This document shows, in pieces, positions 1 through 7,212 of a stretch of DNA of 7,649 nt (the first letter of the stretch is position 1; the number at the start of each line of letters is the position of its first letter). The position numbers and the translations under genes were made by a program. This DNA is from Chloroflexia bacterium (GTDB taxonomy: Bacteria > Chloroflexota > Chloroflexia > Thermobaculales > Thermobaculaceae), in NCBI GenBank assembly GCA_013695265.1, contig JACDAU010000150.1, positions 1-7,649 on the forward strand, given 5' to 3'. The notes below the pieces were generated by a model. The model was given only the letters and a program-made list of their open reading frames with translations, was not told the DNA's origin and searched no databases.

Positions 1-2
1 CC

Positions 3-854
3 GTGTATCCCGCGCAGCTTCGGCAGGCGCTGGACGCCATAGAAACGGCGAGAGCAGCAAGCGGACCCGACCGGACGCAGGCAGTCACCCGGGCGCTGGA
101 CAGGCTGCGCGGGATCAAGTCGGCACCAGGTAGCGCGACGCCGTACCTCCTACACGTGGAGGAGGCTCTCACTCGCAGGCCGCCAGATTTACTCCTGGCG
201 CGTGACTACCTGGTGGCTCTCCTTGCGGAACTGGAAGGCACGAGCGTTCAGGCGGAGACAACGACGCAGGACGAGGCGCTGCGGCGGGCGTATGCCGACT
301 CCCGTTTCGCGCGCGACGAGGCACCAAACTGGCTAGAGCGCGCGCTGAACGGCGTCGGGGACTGGCTTCGCCGGTTACTCCAGGAGCTGCCACTTGGTAG
401 CCCCGGCGCCGAAGGACTCACTGCCGCGCGCTGGCTCCTGGTCCTGCTCTGCATCGGACTCGCCGGGCTGGTGCTCGCGCTCGTGCTCCGCTCGGCACGG
501 CGCATTACGCGGACGGATGTCGCGGCCAGCGCCGGTATCGCTTCCGCTTCCTCGACCGCCATGCTAGCCGTGGCCGCGGAACGTGCCAGCACTGGTGACT
601 ACCGAGGCGCGGTGCGCGCTCAGTTCGTTGCGCTGCTACTCACCCTGCACGAGCAGGGCATCCTGCGTTATGACCGCTCACTCACGAACCGCGAGCACCT
701 CTCGCGCATCGGACGGAACTCGTCACTCGCGGGTGCGCTGCGTCCCGTCGTGCGTGTGTTCGACGACGTGTGGTACGGCAACGTTCCCATCGGCCAGACC
801 GAGTACGATGATTACGCCCGCAGCACAGACGCGCTGCGGGGAGGCGCACGGTGA
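3..854 (+). CDS. DUF4129 domain membrane protein (probably 5'-truncated by the window edge)
   Basis: Seen: the frame is open from the first complete codon and gives 283 residues. An N-terminal helical, charged region (about 1-125) precedes one clear membrane segment (about 143-163, RWLLVLLCIGLAGLVLALVL). A cytosolic C-terminal domain follows (about 190-278), with the DUF4129 pattern: a short 'GDYRGAVRAQFVALLLTLHE' helix, then 'LTNREHLSRI' and 'VFDDVWYGN'. Known: DUF4129 proteins are membrane proteins often encoded beside MoxR ATPases and DUF58 proteins; their biochemical role is not established. The GTG at position 3 could be a start, but no ribosome binding site can be assessed. Relatives usually carry an N-terminal signal or membrane segment that is absent here, so I infer that the true start lies upstream. 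The stop overlaps the next gene's start by 4 bp (GTGA), which suggests translational coupling. The family call is firm; the start is not. Confidence 0.82.
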   Translation: MYPAQLRQALDAIETARAASGPDRTQAVTRALDRLRGIKSAPGSATPYLLHVEEALTRRPPDLLLARDYLVALLAELEGTSVQAETTTQDEALRRAYADSRFARDEAPNWLERALNGVGDWLRRLLQELPLGSPGAEGLTAARWLLVLLCIGLAGLVLALVLRSARRITRTDVAASAGIASASSTAMLAVAAERASTGDYRGAVRAQFVALLLTLHEQGILRYDRSLTNREHLSRIGRNSSLAGALRPVVRVFDDVWYGNVPIGQTEYDDYARSTDALRGGAR

Positions 855-1999
855 AGAGTGGCAGGAACTGGCTGATCTGGGGGGTTGCGTTGCTGATACT
901 GCTCGCCGCCGCCACGCTCACAACGCTCAACGCGACGGACGGGGATAGCGAGGCACAGGCACTGCTGCTTGACGCACACTCTAGCGCCGAAAACGGAGCG
1001 CTGGCACTGTACCTGTGGACGCGAGAACTCGGGCGCGACCCTGAGTACCTCGAGTACAAGCCGTTCGCGCTGGGTGCGGATGATGCCCTGTTCGTTTCGC
1101 TCGAGCCGACGACAGTGTACGAAGCGGAGCAGATCGAGGAGGTGCGGGCGTGGGTGCGCGGCGGCGGCAGCCTGCTGCTGGCGTCCGAGACACCGGCAGC
1201 GTTGCATAGTGCTCTCGGCTTCGATCTGGAGGAGGTTAACCTTTTCACTGGAGCGAGACCGTTACAGCCACTGCTCAAGCAACCGCCGGTGGAAACAGTC
1301 TCCGCCTACTCATCGAAGCAGGTTGCGTTCGAGGGCGGCGTGCCCCTGCTCGGAGCGGCGACCTACCGACGGGAGCCGGTGTTTGTCACCGCCAGGATGG
1401 GCGCGGGGCGCGTCTGGGTGCTTTCGATTCCACGCGCGCTCTCAAACCAGAAGCTGCGCGAGGGCGACAATGCGAAGCTTTACCTGAATGTTCTGGCCCA
1501 CACTCGCGCCGGTACCGTGGTGTTCGACGAATGGCACCACGGCCGAGAGGGCGCCGAATCACTGCGCAGTCTGCTGCTTTCCGAGCGCTGGGGCTGGGCC
1601 ACCTGGTACGCGGCACTGCTCACCCTCGTGTATTTTCTGCTGCGCGGCAAGCGGCTTGGCCGCCCCGTGCGCACGGTAACGACGCGCTACCGCAGCTCAG
1701 GAGAGTATGTGCGCAGCCTCGCTTCGATGTTGCGCAGCGCGGGGAAGGACGAGTACCTGTGCGCCCACTACTCAGATCGCCTGCTCCGGTCGCTGCGGCG
1801 CGCCTCCGGACTCCCCGCTGCCGCCGCCTTGCGGGATCTGCAGCACGCCGCCGAGGCGAACACGGGAGCGCCTGCGAATAGAATAGTCGAGGCGATCGAG
1901 GCGATGCGGGACCGCGATTTTGATGAGAAGCGAATGCTACGCCTGGTCGCGGAGGCGGAGCAACAGCGCAAGGGTCTGCAACGGAGGAATACGTGGTAA
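851..1999 (+). CDS. DUF4350 domain membrane protein of the MoxR cluster
   Basis: Seen: 382 residues starting at GTG 851, preceded by a strong GGGGAGG ribosome binding site (838-844, 6-nt spacer). Membrane segments lie at about residues 7-27 and 248-265. Between them is a soluble domain: 'LLLDAHSSAENGALALYLWTRELG' (38-61), then the stretch 'VRAWVRGGGSLLLASE' (98-113), and later 'VVFDEWHHG' (223-231). This is the DUF4350 arrangement, which resembles the GATase-like fold of ABC-transport accessory proteins (GldG/IFT52-like). After the second membrane segment there is a basic, helical cytosolic tail of about 115 residues. Known: DUF4350 proteins recur between DUF4129 and MoxR genes; no reaction is established. 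Inference: the domain between the two segments sits outside the membrane while the tail faces the cytosol and could contact MoxR. It overlaps its upstream neighbour by 4 bp and its downstream neighbour by 7 bp. Confidence 0.85.
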   Translation: MKSGRNWLIWGVALLILLAAATLTTLNATDGDSEAQALLLDAHSSAENGALALYLWTRELGRDPEYLEYKPFALGADDALFVSLEPTTVYEAEQIEEVRAWVRGGGSLLLASETPAALHSALGFDLEEVNLFTGARPLQPLLKQPPVETVSAYSSKQVAFEGGVPLLGAATYRREPVFVTARMGAGRVWVLSIPRALSNQKLREGDNAKLYLNVLAHTRAGTVVFDEWHHGREGAESLRSLLLSERWGWATWYAALLTLVYFLLRGKRLGRPVRTVTTRYRSSGEYVRSLASMLRSAGKDEYLCAHYSDRLLRSLRRASGLPAAAALRDLQHAAEANTGAPANRIVEAIEAMRDRDFDEKRMLRLVAEAEQQRKGLQRRNTW

Positions 2000-2940
2000 C
2001 GCAAGAGGTGCACGCCAGATTGCGGTCCGAATGGGGGAAAGTCCTCGTCGGCCAGGAGCAGGCGCTCGATCTGCTGTACATCGCGCTCCTGGTCGGCGGC
2101 CACGTGTTGATCGAGGGTGTTCCCGGTACGGCGAAGACGCTGATGGCGAAGACACTGGCGCGGCTGATCCGCGGCAATTTCAAGCGCGTGCAGTTCACGC
2201 CCGATCTGATGCCGTCGGACATCACGGGCACGACCGTGTTCGACTTCCAGAGCGGCGCATTTCGACTGAAGGAGGGGCCGGTATTCACGAACGTCTTGCT
2301 CGCCGACGAAGTTAACCGCGCGCCCGCCAAGACGCAATCCGCGTTACTTGAGGCGATGGAGGAGCGCCAGGTCACCATCGATGGCGAGTCTCGGCCGCTC
2401 CCGCCGCTCTTCATCACGCTCGCCACAGAGAACCCCATCGAGTACGAGGGCACGTATCCACTGCCGGAGGCACAACTCGACCGCTTCCTGTTCAAAGTAA
2501 CGATCCCGTACATGACCCAGGACCAGGAGACGGAGCTGCTGATGCGCTACCACCGGGGCTTCGACGCCCGGAACCTGGACGCCGCGGGGCTTGAGCCAGT
2601 GGTCGAGGAGTCCCGCCTACGCGAGTGCGTCCGCGAAGTCGGACAGGTTACGGTGGAGCCAGTGCTTGCCCAGTACATCACGGCGATCACCCACGCCACC
2701 CGCCGCGCCCCCGATCTAGCCCTCGGGGCAAGTCCACGCGCTTCCGTCGCGCTGCTGCTGGCCTCCCGCGCGGTAGCCGCCGTTGACGGCCGTCCGTACG
2801 TCCAGCCGGACGACGTGAAGTACATTGCGCCGTATGTGCTCTCCCACCGCGTAATACTCCGACCCGAGGCACAGCTCGAGGGTCTCTCGGGCGAGGACGC
2901 CGTGAAGGCGGTGCTCGCCTCGGTTGAGGTGCCGCGCTGA
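1993..2940 (+). CDS. MoxR-family AAA+ ATPase
   Basis: Seen: 315 residues with a complete AAA+ motif set: Walker A GVPGTAKT (42-49), Walker B VLLADE (101-106), sensor 1 Asn in ATENP (Asn147), arginine finger in EAQLDRF (Arg164) and sensor 2 GASPRAS (245-251). 'FTPDLMPSDITG' (68-79) is characteristic of MoxR proteins. The length matches the family. GTG 1993 is chosen because GGAGG (1983-1987) lies 5 nt upstream; the start falls inside the last codons of the DUF4350 gene. Known: MoxR proteins are cytosolic chaperone-like ATPases that work with vWA-domain proteins, for example in methanol dehydrogenase maturation and in the RavA-ViaA pair. Here the partner is presumably the DUF58 (vWA-like) protein encoded next, with DUF4129 and DUF4350 proteins as membrane components. 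The client is unknown. All motifs are intact, so an active ATPase is expected. Confidence 0.96.
   Translation: MVTQEVHARLRSEWGKVLVGQEQALDLLYIALLVGGHVLIEGVPGTAKTLMAKTLARLIRGNFKRVQFTPDLMPSDITGTTVFDFQSGAFRLKEGPVFTNVLLADEVNRAPAKTQSALLEAMEERQVTIDGESRPLPPLFITLATENPIEYEGTYPLPEAQLDRFLFKVTIPYMTQDQETELLMRYHRGFDARNLDAAGLEPVVEESRLRECVREVGQVTVEPVLAQYITAITHATRRAPDLALGASPRASVALLLASRAVAAVDGRPYVQPDDVKYIAPYVLSHRVILRPEAQLEGLSGEDAVKAVLASVEVPR
2926..2939 (+). promoter_or_regulatory. Ribosome binding site and candidate CTG start of the DUF58 gene
   Basis: GAGGT at 2926-2930 is followed after 6 nt by CTG at 2937-2939, in frame with the DUF58 protein and overlapping the MoxR TGA (2938-2940). No ATG, GTG or TTG occurs in this frame between the upstream in-frame stop (2925-2927) and ATG 2979. 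The ATG has no purine-rich ribosome binding site before it. The 4-bp overlap copies the spacing at two other junctions of this operon. Confidence 0.5.
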
Positions 2941-4247
2941 TCCCGTTCGTACCCACCCCGCGCCTGCTCGCGCTTCTGATGCTTCCCGCAGGCATCTTGC
3001 TTGCGTCCACCTGGATGCCGGTGCTCGGCTGGGTCGCGCTCCTCATATTGGTCATCGCGCTCTTCGCCGCGCTTCTCGACCTCGGGCTGTCCGCCAAGCC
3101 CACACAGATCGCGCTCTCCCGCTCCCACGACGCGCTGCTCTCGATCGGGACGCCAAATTTCATCACACTGACCGTGGCGAACCACAGCACGCAGGAACTG
3201 CGGTACGTCCTCCGCGACGAGTCGCCGGACGAGTTTCAGACGAGCGCCCGCCTGCTGCCCGGCGTCGCCCCACCGCACGGGACCGCGCAACACGAGTACA
3301 CCCTCAAGCCATTCCGGCGCGGCGAATACGCGTTCGGCAGCATCAACTGCCGCTATCGCGGCGTGCTCGGCTTGCTGGAGCGTCAGACGGAGCAACAGGC
3401 AACAGACCCGGCCATCGTGTATCCAGACATCCTGGAGCTCCGCAAGCACACCTTGACGGCACGCGGCACGGAGCAGCAGACAGACCGGCGCACGCGGCTA
3501 CGGGGCGGTGCGGAGTTCGAGCGCCTGCGAGAGTACACGCCGGACGACGAGTACCGACATATCGACTGGAAAGCGACCGCTCGCGTTCGCAAGCCCATCG
3601 CCCGGCAGTACCAGACGGAACGGAACCAGAACATCATGCTCGTATACGATCTGGGGCGGCAAATGACGAGCCCGTACGGCGAGTTGTTGAAAGTGGACTA
3701 CGCGATCAACAGCGGGGTAGTGCTGGGGTGGGTGGGCTCGCAGCGCGGAGAGAACATCGGCCTCATGACCTTCAACGACGGGGTCCGCGCGTATCTCCCA
3801 CCACGCACTGGTTCTGGTCAGTATCGCCGCATCCTGGACGCGCTGTACCGTGCCCAGCCGGAGCTGGTAGAGCCGGATTATCACGAGGCGATAGCCTACC
3901 TCGGTGTCCGCAACCCGCGCCGGTCACTCGTGATCATCTTCACGGACATCGCGGACCGCACCGCAGCACAAACGCTCCTTACGAGCGTGGGCTCGCTGCA
4001 ACCCCGGCACCTGCCGATGATTGTGCTGCTCGCGGATCCGAACCTCCGACAGTACGCCGACGCGGAGCCGCACGATGAAGACGACCTTTACCGGGCAGCC
4101 GTTGCGCAACGGCTGCTTGACGAGCGTGCGACTTTGCTGAAGACGCTGGAGGCCCATGGCGTGATCACCCTCGATGTGACCGCCGAGAAGCTCACCGTCT
4201 CCCTGCTTGATCGGTACTTGCAAATCAAGGCACGCGGTGCGTTGTGA
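2937..4247 (+). CDS. DUF58 (vWA-like) membrane protein, probable CTG start
   Basis: Seen: the first conventional start is ATG 2979 (422 residues), but the frame is open back to 2928. The 14 codons before the ATG encode 'IPFVPTPRLLALL', which resembles the usual N-terminus of DUF58 proteins and completes the first membrane segment. The only near-cognate start there is CTG 2937, which overlaps the MoxR stop as CTGA and has GAGGT (2926-2930) 6 nt upstream. I therefore annotate 436 residues. Numbering from ATG 2979, membrane helices cover about 1-10 and 16-34. A beta-rich domain follows, then the DUF58 signature 'FERLREYTPDDEYRHIDWKATAR' (180-202). A vWA-like core begins 'LVYDLGRQM' (221-229), where the metal site is degenerate relative to DxSxS, as is common in this family. 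Known: DUF58 proteins pair with MoxR ATPases. The family is firm; the CTG start is an inference. Confidence 0.88.
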   Translation: MIPFVPTPRLLALLMLPAGILLASTWMPVLGWVALLILVIALFAALLDLGLSAKPTQIALSRSHDALLSIGTPNFITLTVANHSTQELRYVLRDESPDEFQTSARLLPGVAPPHGTAQHEYTLKPFRRGEYAFGSINCRYRGVLGLLERQTEQQATDPAIVYPDILELRKHTLTARGTEQQTDRRTRLRGGAEFERLREYTPDDEYRHIDWKATARVRKPIARQYQTERNQNIMLVYDLGRQMTSPYGELLKVDYAINSGVVLGWVGSQRGENIGLMTFNDGVRAYLPPRTGSGQYRRILDALYRAQPELVEPDYHEAIAYLGVRNPRRSLVIIFTDIADRTAAQTLLTSVGSLQPRHLPMIVLLADPNLRQYADAEPHDEDDLYRAAVAQRLLDERATLLKTLEAHGVITLDVTAEKLTVSLLDRYLQIKARGAL

Positions 4248-5416
4248 GTGGTCACGGAAGCGGCAATGAGGTTGTCGTGACCCACGCCGAGGTGGCTCGC
4301 TTACGCTTGCATGGACATTGCATAGCCGGTCCCAAGGCTGCTGATCCCGCAGCGATAGTACACCACTTGGGGGCGATGCAGGCACAGGCGTACGGGCAGG
4401 CGTTGTGGGCAATCGGTCTGCGCACGCAGAGGGGGACCGCAGCCAGTATCGAACTCGCGATATCGGATCGAAAGATCGTCCGAACCTGGCCCATGCGCGG
4501 CACCATTCATTTCGTACCAGCAGAGGACGCCAAGTGGATGCTGCGGCTCTCGGCTGCGCGGATGCTAGCGAGAACCCGGCGGCGTCACGAGCAGTTAGAA
4601 CTGAATAATGGCATCACCCAGCGTTGTGAGAAAATCTTCTACAGCGCACTTCAAGGCGGCATGACCTTGCGGCGTTCTGAAATGATGACCCTGTTGGAGC
4701 ACGCGGGTATCAGCACCACGGGCCAGCGGGGATATCACCTTCTGTGGTATGCAGCTCAGACGGGCCTGATCTGCATGGGCCCGATGCAGAATAACGAGCA
4801 GACGTTCGTACTGCTGGATGACTGGGTACCTGGTGCGCAAGAGTTGTCTCGTGGGGACGCCCTGGCAGAACTCGCCAATCGGTATTACACCGCCCACGGG
4901 CCAGCCACGGTGCATGACTTCGCCTGGTGGGCGGGATTAACGGTCACCGATGCGAAGGCGGGCCTGGAGGCTGCAAAGCCGGGTCTGGTGTCGGAACCAC
5001 TGAATGGCAAAGAATACTGGAGGCCCACAACGTCACCAGGCGATGATGAGACGCGCGATCAACGGGACGTCTACCTGCTTCCAGGTTTTGATGAGTACCT
5101 GCTCGGGTACCAGGACCGAAGCGCGGTGCTCGCCGCCGAAGATGCAGACAAGGTCGTCCCCGGCCGCAACGGCGTGTTCCTTCCCACAATCGTGGCCGGT
5201 GGGAAGGTCGTCGGAACCTGGAAGCGCGAGCTCAGGAGGGGCGCCATAGAAATAACCATCAGACCATTCGTACAACCTGTGGACTGGGATGTGCAGGTGA
5301 TCAAGGCGGCCGACGTATATGGCGCGTTTCAGGGACGGCCAGTTTCCACCACCATTATCTTGCCAGGTGTTTCGAGCGATAGACCTTCGAGCCGAGCGGA
5401 GCGCTCCCGTTCCTGA
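4244..5416 (+). CDS. HTH_42 winged-helix protein, AlkZ-like DNA glycosylase candidate
   Basis: Seen: 390 residues. Family landmarks are 'HLGAMQAQAYGQALWAIGLR' (41-60), 'RTWPMRGTIHF' (80-90), 'GFDEYLLGYQDRS' (281-293) and 'PTIVAGGKVVGTW' (314-326). These match the PF06224 (HTH_42, YcaQ/AlkZ) superfamily, usually annotated as winged-helix DNA-binding domain proteins. Known: AlkZ and YcaQ are monofunctional DNA glycosylases that unhook interstrand crosslinks; AlkZ-type enzymes use a Q-x-Q motif and YcaQ-type enzymes a Q-x-D motif. Here Gln46-Ala-Gln48 fits the AlkZ type, which is why I propose base-excision activity; substrate unknown. The GTG at 4244 overlaps the DUF58 stop by 4 bp. GTG 4277 (residue 12), with GAGG at 4268-4271, is an equally good start and leaves the usual family N-terminus. 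The last 20 or so residues (Ser-, Arg- and Pro-rich) look like a non-conserved tail. Confidence 0.85.
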   Translation: MSGHGSGNEVVVTHAEVARLRLHGHCIAGPKAADPAAIVHHLGAMQAQAYGQALWAIGLRTQRGTAASIELAISDRKIVRTWPMRGTIHFVPAEDAKWMLRLSAARMLARTRRRHEQLELNNGITQRCEKIFYSALQGGMTLRRSEMMTLLEHAGISTTGQRGYHLLWYAAQTGLICMGPMQNNEQTFVLLDDWVPGAQELSRGDALAELANRYYTAHGPATVHDFAWWAGLTVTDAKAGLEAAKPGLVSEPLNGKEYWRPTTSPGDDETRDQRDVYLLPGFDEYLLGYQDRSAVLAAEDADKVVPGRNGVFLPTIVAGGKVVGTWKRELRRGAIEITIRPFVQPVDWDVQVIKAADVYGAFQGRPVSTTIILPGVSSDRPSSRAERSRS

Positions 5417-5581
5417 CCGCGCTTGCAAGTCGTGCACGCCGTTCCTCAGAACACCCTTGCGAGGTACCTTCTGGTGTGCCAGCATGGAGGAAACAGGCCG
5501 TGCTGCGCCCGCAGTAGGCAACGCCCGGTGCCACAGGTACGAGTACCGTGAGTCATGGTACGACATTCTAGGAGTACAGCG
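5417..5581. other. Intergenic region between the MoxR operon and the DUF2277 gene
   Basis: These 165 bp contain no convincing coding frame. They should hold the end of the upstream transcript and the promoter of the DUF2277 gene. I cannot point to a clear -10/-35 pair or a stem followed by a T-run. The recognisable elements are the 19-bp palindrome (5543-5561), two smaller GGTAC-based inverted repeats and the AGGAG ribosome binding site (5570-5574). Confidence 0.6.
5543..5561. promoter_or_regulatory. 19-bp inverted repeat upstream of the DUF2277 gene, candidate operator
   Basis: The sequence GTACCGTGAGTCATGGTAC is a dyad around a central G. Eight of nine symmetric pairs are complementary, and the remaining pair is G opposite T. 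It ends 20 bp before the DUF2277 ATG and 8 bp before its ribosome binding site. A further GGTAC (5536-5540) forms a second, overlapping inverted pair with the left arm, and AGGTACCT occurs at 5462-5469. Length and symmetry fit a dimeric repressor site. As RNA it would be a hairpin with no following U-run, so it is not a typical terminator. Function is inferred only from symmetry and position. Confidence 0.4.
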
Positions 5582-5926
5582 ATGTGTCGGAATATCAAGT
5601 CCCTCGCGAATCTGGACCCTCCGGCGACCGAGGACGAGGTCCGGGCTGCTGCCGTACAGTTCGTTCGGAAGCTCAGTGGGACAAACCGGCCGTCCCACGC
5701 GAACGAGCCGGCGTTCGACCGCGCGGTCGACGAAGTGACAGCGGCAGCGAGTCACTTGCTACACTCGCTGCGCACGAGTGCGCTACCACGGAATCGAGAG
5801 GAGGAATCGCGAAAGGCACAAGAGCGATCGCGCAAACGCTTCCCACCCGATACACGCGTGGTTACGGCGCCAGCGGAACCGTCCGCACAACAAACCGCCA
5901 GCAACAACTTGCCTGGCAGGACGTAG
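5582..5926 (+). CDS. DUF2277 family small protein
   Basis: Seen: 114 residues from ATG 5582, preceded by AGGAG (5570-5574) with a 7-nt spacer. The start 'MCRNIKSLANLDPPATEDEVRAAAVQFVRKLSG' is diagnostic of DUF2277: the invariant-looking MCRNIK at the terminus fixes the start here rather than at ATG 5555 in the same frame. 'NEPAFDRAVDEVTAAASHLLHSL' (41-63) and the basic helix 'NREEESRKAQERSRKRF' (71-87) complete the domain. Residues from about 90 on form a low-complexity, Ala/Pro/Gln-rich tail beyond the usual end of the family near 85-90 residues. It has no signal peptide or membrane segment, so it is presumably cytosolic. Known: the function of DUF2277 is not established; the Cys2-Arg3 terminus is conserved but unexplained. 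It appears to be a single-gene unit, possibly controlled through the palindrome just upstream. Confidence 0.88.
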   Translation: MCRNIKSLANLDPPATEDEVRAAAVQFVRKLSGTNRPSHANEPAFDRAVDEVTAAASHLLHSLRTSALPRNREEESRKAQERSRKRFPPDTRVVTAPAEPSAQQTASNNLPGRT

Positions 5927-6010
5927 CTGCTGGGTACGCCGGACCCGACTCTCACGGTCTACACGGCAGCGGCCGCAGGGCCAGATCGAACAGAATGCAG
6001 GGTCCAGACA

Positions 6011-7212
6011 ATGAGCACCGGGGGTTATTCCAAAGCGCGGCTCGCCCACATGCACAACGTTATGGCGGGCCACGTAATGAGCGGCGACGTGCCGGGCCTG
6101 GATACGCTCATCAGCCGGCGCGATGGGGAACACGTCGACGCGATCGGCTTTAGGGCATCTGACGGCAACGACCCGGTGCGGCGGGACACGATATTCCGGA
6201 TTGCCTCGATGACCAAACCGATTTCGGCAGTCGCCGCGATGATCTTGGTGGAGGAATGCACGCTGCCGCTGGACGAGGCGGTGGACCCGTGGCTTCCAGA
6301 ACTGGCCGACTGCACGGTCCTGCGCGCGATCGACATCCCGCTCGACGACACCGTGCCCGCGAACCGGCCGATCACTCTGCGCGATCTGCTAACCTTTCGT
6401 CTCGGTATCGGAGCGGTGACGGCACCCCCCGGCCAGTACCCTATCCAGGCGGCGATGGACGGCACGGGTGTTACCTCAAGTGCGGACCTGCCCTCTCATC
6501 CCCCGACGGGTTGATGCGACGCTATGGCAGCCTGCCGCTTCTGCATCAGCCGGGCGAGCGGTGAATGTACGATAGCGGCGCCGACATCATGGGCGTCCTG
6601 CGCGCGCGCGCGTCGGGCCAAACGCTTGGCACGTTCCTGCGCGAGCGCATCTTCGAGCCATTTGGCATGGTGAATACGGGTTTCAGTGTGCCCGAGGGAA
6701 AGCTCGACCGGCTAGCTACCTGCTACCAGACGGATGCCGCGACCGGCGCCCTCGCGGTCTACGACGAGGCACGCGGCGGCACGTTCGCCCGCCCCGCGTT
6801 CTTCGAGTCTGCCGCTGGTGGGTTGGTCTCCACGGTCGATGACTACCACGCCTTTGGCCGGATGCTGCTGAACATGGGAAAGTACGAGGATAAGCGCATC
6901 CTTTCGCGGCTCTCGATCAAACTGATGACAACCGACCAGATCACCCCCCAGCCAAAGGCGGTATCCGACTTCTTCCCCGGATTCTGGGACAATCGCGGCT
7001 GGGGGTTTGGCGTGTCAATCATAACCAGGCGCGACAACCTGTCTGCTGTTCCCGGTCGGTACGGCTGGGATGGAGGCTACGGCACGTCCACGTACATGGA
7101 CCCGAGGGAGAACGTGATCGGCATTCTGATGAGCCAGCGCCTCTGGGACGAGCACGGTCCCGCCAAGGTCTATTCCGATTTCTCGACCTCGGTTTATCAA
7201 GCGATTGACGAC
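6011..7212 (+). pseudogene. Broken serine hydrolase (beta-lactamase class C-type fold)
   Basis: Seen: ATG 6011 (AGGG at 5999-6002) opens a frame with 'IFRIASMTKPISAVAAMILVEE', including the SxxK nucleophile motif (Ser66, Lys69). Homology continues to 'PIQAAMDGTGV', then the frame hits TGA at 6512. The protein resumes one frame back ('LMRRYGSLPLLHQPGER', ending at 6561) and meets TGA 6562-6564 where this family has Trp. It continues 'MYDSGADIMGVLRARASGQ' (Tyr of the second catalytic motif) through 'YGWDGGYGTS' to 'YQAIDD' (7212). Restoring one base gives 401 codons, about the family length. The frame from ATG 6565 then runs to a stop at 7510-7512, antisense to pdxT, with no family-like sequence. 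Known: such proteins are esterases, peptidases or beta-lactamase relatives; substrate unknown. Catalytic residues survive, so decay is recent, or the lesions are sequencing errors. Confidence 0.85.

Noticed and set aside
1620..2513. Minus-strand open frame of 297 codons opposite DUF4350 and MoxR
   Set aside because: Low-complexity Ser/Arg/Ala-rich translation antisense to well-supported genes; no recognisable domain.
2547..3449. Minus-strand open frame of 300 codons opposite MoxR and DUF58
   Set aside because: Antisense shadow of two recognised genes with no domain or ribosome binding site support.
2924..4078. Long plus-strand open frame of 384 codons overlapping the DUF58 gene
   Set aside because: It is Arg/Pro/Ala/His-rich with no domain, as expected from an out-of-frame reading of a GC-rich gene; the DUF58 frame has clear family motifs.
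5398..5407. GGAGCGCTCC palindrome at the end of the HTH_42 gene as a terminator
   Set aside because: It is a 10-bp perfect dyad with no loop and no T-run, and it lies inside the coding sequence.
5033..5755. Minus-strand open frame of 240 codons spanning the 5417-5581 gap
   Set aside because: Its composition is that of antisense sequence, it covers the 3' end of the HTH_42 gene and the DUF2277 start, and it has no family-like segment.
6562..6564. TGA decoded as tryptophan or another recoding event
   Set aside because: TGA is the stop of the DUF4129, MoxR, DUF58 and HTH_42 genes in this window and Trp is written TGG throughout. A nearby frameshift also breaks the gene, so decay or error is simpler.
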